Assembly (NCBI GenBank): GCA_021772775.1
Contig: JAJFLH010000029.1
Location: 1 to 64,000 of the forward strand
Length of the DNA: 64,000 nt
DNA from: Mariprofundus sp.
GTDB lineage: Bacteria > Pseudomonadota > Zetaproteobacteria > Mariprofundales > Mariprofundaceae
Direction of reading: 5' to 3'
Shown: positions 57,148 to 64,000 of the stretch, one piece after another
How the letters are laid out: each line of letters starts with the position of its first letter
How positions within the stretch are numbered: position 1 is the stretch's first letter
Notes under the pieces: generated by a model
Database searches by the model: none
What the model saw: only the letters and a program-made list of their open reading frames with translations
What the model was told of the DNA's origin: nothing
Program-made: the position numbers and the translations under genes

Positions 57148-58593
57148 TTACCTGCCATTTTCTGCTGCACGATTGGGTATCTTTTTCTGCTCACTTGAGA
57201 GCTCGATCAAACTGGAAATATCGAGAATGAGAGATACTGTGCCATCACCCAGAATAGTGGCGCCGGACAAACCTGGCACACGTTCATAGTTGGTCTCCAG
57301 GCTTTTAATAACCACCTGTTGCTGACCCAATAGGTCATCGACTAACAGCCCCACACATTTATCTGCCCACTCGACAATAACCAGTAAAGAACCGGCTTTA
57401 TCATGAACACTTACCTCGGAGCCGGAGCTACTCGTAGCAAACAGATTAGAGAGACTGACTATTGGAATATATTCATCACGCAATCGATAAACTTCGGCAT
57501 CACCAGCCAATGTGCTGACAGCTTCTGCTTTCATTTGTAATGATTCAACGATGACACTCAGTGGTAACACATAGGTTTGATCATCAACAGTAAGCAATTG
57601 ACCATCGAGCACAGCCAATGTTAGAGGCAATCGAATAGTGAATACTGTTCCCTCACCAAGCGTTGAGCGAACCCCAACATTGCCACCAAGACTCTCGATA
57701 TTTCGACGCACCACATCGAGACCAACACCACGGCCTGAAATATCACTCAAAGCCTCAGCGGTAGAAAAACCAGCTGCAAACAATAACAGATAAACCTGTT
57801 CATCACTGAGCACATCTGTCTCTTTGATCAGTCCCTTTTCAACACCTTTATTAAATAACTTATCACGATCGAGTCCACGCCCATCATCAGAGACTTCGAC
57901 TACAATGCTACCACCCTGGTGAAAAGCCTTGAGCCGAACGCAGCCCTCTTCTTCCTTACATGCATTCAAACGCTCTTCTGGTCCTTCAAGACCATGGTCG
58001 AGCGAATTACGAACCAGATGCACCAATGGATCATTAATTTTTTCCATCACAGTCTTGTCCATTTCGGTATCTTCACCGACCAGCTCAAGACGTATTTTCT
58101 TATCCAGCTTCTGGCTCAGATCGTGCACCATGCGCGGAAAGCGGTTGAATGCAAATGAAATAGGCTGCATACGTACTTTCATCACCGCTTCTTGAATTTC
58201 GCGTGAATTGCGCTCCAACTCTTCCAAGCCTTCACGTAAACGAACCAGTTTAGTCATATCAAAGTCTTCGCCCAATTGGCCAAGCATCGACTGGGTAATC
58301 ACCAGCTCTCCAACCATCGCAATCAATTCATCAATGCGATTGGTGTCGACTCGAATATTGGTGGATTGAGCTGCTGGGGCTTTATCAGTCGGACGGCGTG
58401 GGCCGGAGCGTCGATCATTCTGACGACGGTCTTCGGTCTCAACTTCAACCCTACGATCACCCGCACGGCGATCAGACTCTTTGCGTTCAGGAAAAATGCC
58501 TTTGAGCACCAAATCACATTCATCTTCGACCCACTCAAAGATTTCAGTAATCTGAGCTTCTTCGACATCTTCACCGAGCAATTCAAATAACAT
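57148..58593 (-). CDS. cheA: Chemotaxis histidine kinase CheA, C-terminal part (frameshifted)
   Basis: This frame covers the end of a P2-like region (FELLGEDVEEAQITEIFEWVEDECDL), a basic DRR-rich linker, the P3 dimer domain (TNRIDELIAMVGELVITQSML), the P4 kinase domain (N-box HLVRNSLDHGLEG, G1 SDDGRGLD, G2 GRGVGLDVV) and the P5 CheW-like domain. It lacks the phosphorylated P1 domain, which lies in the other frame. The junction is at about 58585-58590; one extra T in a TTT run would join the frames into a protein of 684 residues, a normal CheA length. The local ATG at 58593 is thus probably not a real start. Confidence 0.93.
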   Translation of the reverse strand: MLFELLGEDVEEAQITEIFEWVEDECDLVLKGIFPERKESDRRAGDRRVEVETEDRRQNDRRSGPRRPTDKAPAAQSTNIRVDTNRIDELIAMVGELVITQSMLGQLGEDFDMTKLVRLREGLEELERNSREIQEAVMKVRMQPISFAFNRFPRMVHDLSQKLDKKIRLELVGEDTEMDKTVMEKINDPLVHLVRNSLDHGLEGPEERLNACKEEEGCVRLKAFHQGGSIVVEVSDDGRGLDRDKLFNKGVEKGLIKETDVLSDEQVYLLLFAAGFSTAEALSDISGRGVGLDVVRRNIESLGGNVGVRSTLGEGTVFTIRLPLTLAVLDGQLLTVDDQTYVLPLSVIVESLQMKAEAVSTLAGDAEVYRLRDEYIPIVSLSNLFATSSSGSEVSVHDKAGSLLVIVEWADKCVGLLVDDLLGQQQVVIKSLETNYERVPGLSGATILGDGTVSLILDISSLIELSSEQKKIPNRAAENGR

Positions 58594-59201
58594 TGTTCCG
58601 GATTCATGCTGGCAAATGATGGTAGGCTGGAATCATCCATACTTAGCGTCATCTCACCGAGTTCATCTAACTCTGTAATAAGTAAAGCAGGATCATTGCC
58701 TGTAGTCAGAAGATCATCATGCGGCGTAAACTCAATATGCCAGCCCTGTCGTCTATCGCTGGCTGCATCGCTGCTACTTTCATCATCAGGAGTGTCAGAT
58801 TTTACACTTGATTCCATGCCACAAACTTTTTCCAGCTTCTGCTGCAGCTCCTGCATATGCTCAACATCGGGCTCTTCGTTGTTTTGATAGGCACTCATCA
58901 ATGCACGCATCTCATCGACAGACTCCAGCAGTATATTGACTACAGCCTGATCCGCATCACGTTTACCTTCACGCATCTCATCCAGAAGCCCTTCCATAAT
59001 ATGGGTGAATGAAGCCAAAGCAGAAAATCCGAAGGTAGCACTGCCACCTTTGATTGAATGAGCAGCCCGAAAAATATCATTTACAACATCCAGATCCGTG
59101 CCGCCATCGCTCATACCGAGCAGGCCGGACTCCATTGTATCCAACCCTTCAAAGCTCTCCTCATAAAATATCTGTTTAAATTGGTCGAGGTCGATACTCA
59201 T
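58323..59201 (-). CDS. cheA: Chemotaxis histidine kinase CheA, N-terminal part (frameshifted)
   Basis: Residues 1-110 are the Hpt/P1 domain with the phosphorylated H48 in FRAAHSIKGGSATFG. Residues about 150-205 match the P2-like region (GWHIEFTPHDDLLTTGNDPALL..). After about residue 206 (MNPEQCYL) the frame no longer resembles CheA, and its remaining ~85 residues are a shadow of the true frame. The real N-terminal part therefore spans about 58588-59201. It starts 5 bp after cheY. Confidence 0.9.
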   Translation of the reverse strand: MSIDLDQFKQIFYEESFEGLDTMESGLLGMSDGGTDLDVVNDIFRAAHSIKGGSATFGFSALASFTHIMEGLLDEMREGKRDADQAVVNILLESVDEMRALMSAYQNNEEPDVEHMQELQQKLEKVCGMESSVKSDTPDDESSSDAASDRRQGWHIEFTPHDDLLTTGNDPALLITELDELGEMTLSMDDSSLPSFASMNPEQCYLNCSVKMSKKLRLLKSLSGSKMNVIWCSKAFFLNAKSLIAVRVIVGLKLRPKTVVRMIDAPAHAVRLIKPQQLNPPIFESTPIALMN

Positions 59202-59206
59202 TGGAT

Positions 59207-59572
59207 CTACCTAAGAACTTTTTTGATCGTCATCAGTAATTTATCAGGATCAAACGGCTTCACCAGCCAACCTGTAGCACCAGCAGCTTTACCTTCCATT
59301 TTCTTGTCTTTGCCTGCTTCCGTCGTAAGCAAAAGAATTGGAGTAAATTTTAATGACGGTATTCCACGCAATTCACGCGTCAAAGTAATGCCATCCATAT
59401 TCGGCATATTGACATCGGTAATGACCAGCGCGAATCCAGTCTGTTGTTTTGCTATTGCAAGTGCAGCATCACCATCATCAGCCTGAACAACTTCATGTCC
59501 TGAGCTCTCCAAAGTGAAGGCAACCATTTTTCGCATACTGGCCATATCATCCACAATTAAAATTTTTGCCAT
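59207..59572 (-). CDS. cheY: Chemotaxis response regulator
   Basis: A 121-residue CheY: acidic pair in ILIVDDMASMR, phosphoacceptor D53 in VITDVNMPNMDG, Thr in LLLTTEAG and Lys in WLVKPFDP. A strong ribosome site AGGAGG lies 5 nt upstream. It is the first classical chemotaxis gene of the run, directly upstream of cheA. The motor protein it would act on is not encoded in this window. Confidence 0.96.
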   Translation of the reverse strand: MAKILIVDDMASMRKMVAFTLESSGHEVVQADDGDAALAIAKQQTGFALVITDVNMPNMDGITLTRELRGIPSLKFTPILLLTTEAGKDKKMEGKAAGATGWLVKPFDPDKLLMTIKKVLR

Positions 59573-59678
59573 TGCATCCTCCTGTTCTCTATTTCATATT
59601 ATTTTTTAATAACTCAGCAACTATCAGGCCAACTCAGCATTCAAAGCTTGAGTTCCCTCTTTAGCGCACTAAATTCAA

Positions 59679-62552
59679 TCAAAACAACTCAACATCATCA
59701 TCACCACCAAGTGTGATCAGCTCGACAATCTCATTCCGACTCTCTTCCCATGTGGCTTGCGAATATGGTGTACCATTCGGATTGATCACAATTTGATTCT
59801 GACGGTGGCAGGTAAACGTGGTCTGACGTGGAAACAAGGCGTTAATTGTATAACCGACAGGATCTTTCTTTTTATAGCGTTTATTCATCGTGTAACCGAT
59901 CCAGATATAACCAGCCTCCCTCAAGCTATAAAACAGCGCCATGGGATCTTCAGGCAGAGGAGTTGATACCGTCAAAATCTTCAAGCCCATATCGGCATCT
60001 TCGCCGGAATCAGACATCATTTTATCCAGCATATGACGGAAAGCGCGTTTACTCTTACAGTCATCATCTTTTTCAACCGCATACATATGAAAAGAGGTAT
60101 GAGCGACAAACACACCATAAAACTCATTTGGTACTGTCACATGCACTTCTGTAGGCAGATCGTACTTACTTAACTCTTTCTGAAGCAAGCTGGCCTGCTC
60201 CTGATTATCCAACAGAGGAAATATCTGCGGCTGCACATCTTCATCTCTACAGATTGTAACAATATGCGATAAAACAGTTGTAATCATCGCATAGGCCGAC
60301 TCATTCATACACATCGGACGCGATAGAATAACATGGTTGGAATTGGCGATATGACTACGCAGGCGCTCCATATCATGAAAATTCCATGCTTCGATATGAA
60401 TAGTTACAAGATCTTCCAGACCAGGCTCTTCAGACAGACGTTTTTCAAGGTACTCCTGCTCACTTTTACTCTGTTCGGGGGTCAAGTCATCAAAAATAAC
60501 CAGATCCAGCTCATGATAAAAGCGCAATAGCCGCTTCAACAACAGCGGCAAACTTCCCACCCAGCCCATCACCAACAATTGCATTTTTTCTTCCGGTTCC
60601 TGCAGCACCAGACCAAGTGTATCTAAATCATCAGGGCAAACCGCCCCCTCTTCCGAGGCAATAGCAGGCTCGCGAATACAAAAGACAGTTTCATCGTAAA
60701 GTGCAGAGTCACTAATGGCGATACCAATCAACGCTCGCACCTGCAACGACTCCACATATTGATCATCCAGACTATAGAGCGGTATGGTCTCCCAATCTTC
60801 AGATACAATACCGAAAAGTATCACACCACGTTCAAAAAGCTGAGACTGAACCCCCAAAATACCAGCACTGTATTTTTCATCGGGTGAAAACAGCTGCCAT
60901 GCATTGGTCTCATTGCGTTCCAGTTTAGAATTCCAATTCACCAGATGAGTGGATGATTCATCCAACAACTCCGGAATCATCAGGCGCTGTAGCACTTGAT
61001 CAAAATCACTATAGCGCAACACATTACACAGCGCTGTTGCCCTAAAATCGGCTTCGGACATAACAACAGTGGGTTCATTATAATGCCCCACATTATCCCA
61101 TCCCACCTGTAACATATGCTGATGCGTGTTTAAACGCGGGTAATCCATGCCCGGAATCGCAAGGCTGAGTTTAATACGCCTGTTCTCAGTACGTACTGCC
61201 AACATGCTATAAAAGGCATGTGACAAAGAGACCGATTCACTCTCTTTTTCAGGTAAAACAATCAAAGCCTGTTTTGCCTCTGCAATATTGATGCGCTTAA
61301 GATCCACGGAGGAGTCAATCTGACCCTGGCGATAAGTAATCCACTTCTCATTGATCAATTCAGCCGGTGGATGGTCTGCATGATGCAACAGCACCACTTT
61401 CAAACGGGTAAATGTGCGATCAGAGATAATGCGCAATTGATCCAGAATATAGGGCAATGCAGGCGACCAACCGAGAATCGTCATATGATTTTTTATCAAC
61501 AGATCTTCATTACGCAGACGACGCATCAAACCGGATACAATATTGGCTCCAATACCAATGAAAAATGCAAAAATAAATACACCCAGGATTACAGCCATAA
61601 TAGAGAACACTGCAACCGTCATATTATCTGGATAAATCACAGAGTTACCGGGATCTGTCAGCAGTCGGAAAGCAAACCAGATTGATGATAAAATTTCATT
61701 TTCAATAGGCTTGTGATACAAGCCCATGGTGTAATCAAAATCCTCAAACAGGAAGTGAGCCAGTACACCGCCACCAATGGACAAAATAGCCAAAAACAGA
61801 ACAATCAAATTGATCTCCTGCATGAACTGCCCTTCTCTTAATACATCTCTCAAGTTGCGAATGATAATTTGCCAAGGCCTTAACAAACGAACCAACCTGA
61901 GCATACGCAACGCACCGCTATACGCGAAACCGGTAATAAATGGCAGCATGAAAATGGTCGCTATAAAGTCCAGCCACCAGAAACCCCATTCTGAATACCT
62001 ATCCAGCTTGGTTTCAAATTTCATTCCACGCATCACAATAAGACGCAGCGCCAACTCCACAAAAAAGAAAATAATAATAGCAATCAAAAAAGCCCCATCC
62101 GCAAAAAATGAGACCAGAATGATCAGTGAAATTAACATACCATAGGTCGGTGAAAACATCGCGCTATGCAGATCAAAATAGCGCACAAACCGCAGCGAAC
62201 GTAACAGATAGACACCGCGTAGAAGACGGGCCATAGCAATGTTTTCAGCCGCAATTTGGAGATCAAAAACAGTCACCAATAGTGATGACACCGCAATGAT
62301 ATCAATCACCAACAGTAGCAGGTCAATTTTTTGATTGGTTGAAGAGCGATATGGGTTGATCTTAATTTTACGCTGAAACAGCATAATCCGAGCAACAATC
62401 TCCATTGAAAAGAGTGCAAACAGAACGGTCGCAAGCATTTGATTATGGGTAAACGACAAGGCTATCAAGCCCATCATAAAGAACCCAAAGCGCGGATGGC
62501 CTAAGACCCTTTCCAAGTGATGATATTTTAATGCCCGATCAATGGAACTCAA
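59679..62552 (-). CDS. CASTOR/POLLUX-like ion channel with two tandem voltage-sensor modules (paralogue)
   Basis: This 957-residue protein aligns with the channel at 16932-19835 over its whole length. First S4-like helix: R109, R112, R118, R121, R124; second: R216, R219, R222, R225. The filter region is RLLTDPGN (296-303), again of the CASTOR/POLLUX kind, and GVFIFAFFIGIGANIVSGLM in S6 is identical in both. RCK-like domains follow from NHMTILGW. The EF-hand-like loop of the paralogue is replaced by FEDFDYTMGLYH. It ends in GDDDVELF. It lies upstream of cheY, with a 106-bp gap that has a weak AACTCA/TGAGTT dyad (59632-59655), so co-transcription with the chemotaxis genes is possible. Confidence 0.82.
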   Translation of the reverse strand: MSSIDRALKYHHLERVLGHPRFGFFMMGLIALSFTHNQMLATVLFALFSMEIVARIMLFQRKIKINPYRSSTNQKIDLLLLVIDIIAVSSLLVTVFDLQIAAENIAMARLLRGVYLLRSLRFVRYFDLHSAMFSPTYGMLISLIILVSFFADGAFLIAIIIFFFVELALRLIVMRGMKFETKLDRYSEWGFWWLDFIATIFMLPFITGFAYSGALRMLRLVRLLRPWQIIIRNLRDVLREGQFMQEINLIVLFLAILSIGGGVLAHFLFEDFDYTMGLYHKPIENEILSSIWFAFRLLTDPGNSVIYPDNMTVAVFSIMAVILGVFIFAFFIGIGANIVSGLMRRLRNEDLLIKNHMTILGWSPALPYILDQLRIISDRTFTRLKVVLLHHADHPPAELINEKWITYRQGQIDSSVDLKRINIAEAKQALIVLPEKESESVSLSHAFYSMLAVRTENRRIKLSLAIPGMDYPRLNTHQHMLQVGWDNVGHYNEPTVVMSEADFRATALCNVLRYSDFDQVLQRLMIPELLDESSTHLVNWNSKLERNETNAWQLFSPDEKYSAGILGVQSQLFERGVILFGIVSEDWETIPLYSLDDQYVESLQVRALIGIAISDSALYDETVFCIREPAIASEEGAVCPDDLDTLGLVLQEPEEKMQLLVMGWVGSLPLLLKRLLRFYHELDLVIFDDLTPEQSKSEQEYLEKRLSEEPGLEDLVTIHIEAWNFHDMERLRSHIANSNHVILSRPMCMNESAYAMITTVLSHIVTICRDEDVQPQIFPLLDNQEQASLLQKELSKYDLPTEVHVTVPNEFYGVFVAHTSFHMYAVEKDDDCKSKRAFRHMLDKMMSDSGEDADMGLKILTVSTPLPEDPMALFYSLREAGYIWIGYTMNKRYKKKDPVGYTINALFPRQTTFTCHRQNQIVINPNGTPYSQATWEESRNEIVELITLGGDDDVELF

Positions 62553-62736
62553 AGCTGCCTCCTACTTCATTCCCCACCTATCCCCTAGTGAGTAGACGGT
62601 AAGTCAATGCTTCTTCATTTTTCATGAAACTCGGGATAGTATCACCGCGTATTTCAATTAACCTGAATGTGCTTAACTCAACACATATTCAGCAAGATGC
62701 TTGCCAAAACCATTTTTTTTATTGCAGAGGTATAAG

Positions 62737-63126
62737 ATGTTAAAAGCCATGATCGTGGAAGATTCACCGACTGTATTAATGACTATCAAATTAATGATGA
62801 CATCCATTGGTTTTGAAGTAAGCACGGCAGAAAGTGCTGAGGACGCACTTCTCCTGCTCGCACCAAACAGTGACTACCAGCCCGATCTGATCATCACAGA
62901 CTTACAAATGCCTGGTGATGACGGTATCACGCTGATCACTAAAATTAAGGCACATGATGTATTCAAAAACACACCAATTCTCATTCTCACCTCAGATACA
63001 GAAAAAACTGAGCGCCAAAAAGCTAAAGACGCAGGTGCTGTTGGCTGGCTAGTCAAACCTATTGCTCAGGCACGCCTGTTAGACATTATCAAAAAAGTTT
63101 TGCCTAATTTCACTGCCCGGAAATAG
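62737..63126 (+). CDS. CheY-like single-domain response regulator
   Basis: A receiver of 129 residues: acidic pair in AMIVEDSPT, phosphoacceptor in LIITDLQMPGDDG, Thr in LILTSD and Lys in WLVKPIAQ. The start at 62737 is supported by AGAGGT 6 nt before; the frame runs open to a TTG at 62701. It is divergent from the channel gene and may feed into the PAS sensor downstream or into the chemotaxis run. A dyad (CATAACA/TGTTATG, 63172-63190) follows, a weak terminator candidate. Confidence 0.9.
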   Translation: MLKAMIVEDSPTVLMTIKLMMTSIGFEVSTAESAEDALLLLAPNSDYQPDLIITDLQMPGDDGITLITKIKAHDVFKNTPILILTSDTEKTERQKAKDAGAVGWLVKPIAQARLLDIIKKVLPNFTARK

Positions 63127-63314
63127 CCACTCAAACCACAAACATAATGTGAATTCAGCATAGCATTGAGACATAACATCACGTGTTATGGAACGTTTCT
63201 TGCTTAAGCCCTTGGCTCCTATACACCCGATAGTTTAAAGGATCACGATGGCATGAGTACACTGACGCAGCACATAACACTCCTACCCACACAGCATGGC
63301 TTAAGCGACTCATC

Positions 63315-64000
63315 ATGAAAGAGACGAAAATAAAGTATGATCGTCTTCTCAACGCCATTCACGAGGTTTATTACTATACCGATGTAAATGGAAATATTGA
63401 GGAAATCAGCCCTTCAGTTGAAACCGTCGCAGGTTATGCTCGTCAGGATGTTATTGGTAAACAGGTCACTTTCTTCTATAAAAACCCTGAAGATCGAAAC
63501 CGGTTTATTGAACTGTTAAAAACTCAGGGTTTTATCACAGACTATGAGTTGGAACTGCTGCATAGGGATGGATATAGCATCCATGTATCCGCCAATGCGC
63601 ATATGATTTTTGACGATCAAAATAACTACATCGGTGTAGAAGGATTGCTGCGCGATATATCTGAACGTGTAAAACTGGAAAAAAAGCTACACAGCTTAAA
63701 TCAACAACTTGGCATCCTGAACAATGAACTTGAGTCTCGCGTAATCCAACGCACTGCTGAACTAGAAGAGCAAAACCTTCGTCTTCAGACCCTTTCACAA
63801 GCCATCGAACAGTCTGCCGAAGGTTTTATTATTACCGACCATTCCGGACGCGTAACATATGTAAACAAAGCATTTGAAACGATTAATGGCTATAGCCCTG
63901 ATGAAGTATATGGGAAAAGTTTATCTATACTTGATAGCGGCAAACATAACGCCGATTTCTTTCACGATATATGGCAAACCATTCGCTCCGGCAAAGTATG
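63315..64000 (+). CDS. PAS-domain sensor protein, cut by the window edge
   Basis: An ATG at 63315 opens a frame with no stop to the end of the window (228 codons). It shows a first PAS domain (IHEVYYYTDVNGNIEEISPSVETVAGY..), a PAC-like end (GVEGLLRDISERVKLEKKL), a coiled-coil stretch and the start of a second PAS (SAEGFIITDHSGRVTYVNKAFETINGYS). No membrane helix is seen so far. The output domain, which may be a GGDEF/EAL or kinase module, lies beyond the window. The ribosome site is weak. Confidence 0.8.
   Translation, partial: MKETKIKYDRLLNAIHEVYYYTDVNGNIEEISPSVETVAGYARQDVIGKQVTFFYKNPEDRNRFIELLKTQGFITDYELELLHRDGYSIHVSANAHMIFDDQNNYIGVEGLLRDISERVKLEKKLHSLNQQLGILNNELESRVIQRTAELEEQNLRLQTLSQAIEQSAEGFIITDHSGRVTYVNKAFETINGYSPDEVYGKSLSILDSGKHNADFFHDIWQTIRSGKV

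Noticed and set aside
58323..58593. Split CheA made as two working proteins
   Set aside because: The second frame has only a weak internal start, the first frame runs on for ~270 nt of non-CheA sequence, and one base restores a normal CheA; a frameshift is simpler.
59573..59678. Sigma-28 flagellar promoter before cheY
   Set aside because: A TAAAG and a GCCTGATA can be found but their spacing is about 24 nt instead of about 11, so it does not fit the consensus.
1..64000. tRNA or rRNA genes, prophage, integrase or other insertion sequences
   Set aside because: I scanned for cloverleaf-like and mobile-element signatures by eye and saw none besides the RAYT/REP block; a tRNAscan run would be needed to exclude a tRNA fully.

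Overview
The window reads as a chemolithoautotrophic, motile, Gram-negative proteobacterium. A form II RubisCO with a divergent CbbR, an AddAB-like repair pair of the kind seen in gamma- and related proteobacteria, a large chemotaxis cluster and c-di-GMP genes together suggest a Zetaproteobacterium (Mariprofundus-like iron oxidiser). This is inference: no rRNA or iron-oxidation gene is present to prove it.

Layout. 1-3.3 kb: cbbM (-) with its terminator, a shared regulatory region, cbbR (+) and an overlapping gene of unknown function. 3.3-14.3 kb (-): a surface-adhesin locus made of a BapA-like adhesin, a TPR-sulfotransferase and a complete type I secretion system (TolC, ABC, HlyD), interrupted by a REP-associated transposase with its REP hairpins and a truncated duplicate. 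14.7-29.1 kb: mixed genes (M48 peptidase, folE, two histidine phosphatases, an unusual ion channel, PilZ protein, Cache-PAS MCP, HD-GYP phosphodiesterase, BaiN-type flavoprotein, DUF3616). 29.1-29.5 kb: an AT-rich gap with DnaA-box-like 9-mers and a long palindrome. 29.5-35.5 kb (-): an AddA/AddB-like helicase-nuclease pair. 35.7-40.9 kb: a quorum-sensing island with a LuxR-type regulator, CqsA/LqsA autoinducer synthase, LqsR-like response regulator and CqsS/LqsS-like kinase. 41-46.2 kb: small conserved genes, a 6S RNA candidate, an orphan MotB-like protein, a CvfB-like S1 protein and two response regulators. 46.2-62.6 kb (-): an uninterrupted chemotaxis run (channel, cheY, cheA, cheW, two MCPs, STAS, cheR, cheD, cheB, a CheZ-like protein, channel). 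The end holds a CheY-like regulator (+) and a PAS sensor cut by the window edge.

The most interesting points are: (i) two paralogous ~960-residue channels with two tandem voltage-sensor modules before one CASTOR/POLLUX-like pore, one of them heading the chemotaxis run, which ends in a third voltage-gated channel with a zinc ribbon; (ii) an alpha-hydroxyketone (CAI-1/LAI-1 type) quorum-sensing system in what looks like an autotroph; (iii) an MCP with a c-type heme motif in its periplasmic domain; (iv) similar acidic-aromatic C-terminal tails on seven proteins, six of them in the chemotaxis run; (v) a sulfotransferase, adhesin and type I secretion locus that resembles RaxST/RaxABC in logic. The cheA gene carries a one-base frameshift that is either a sequencing error or a real lesion.
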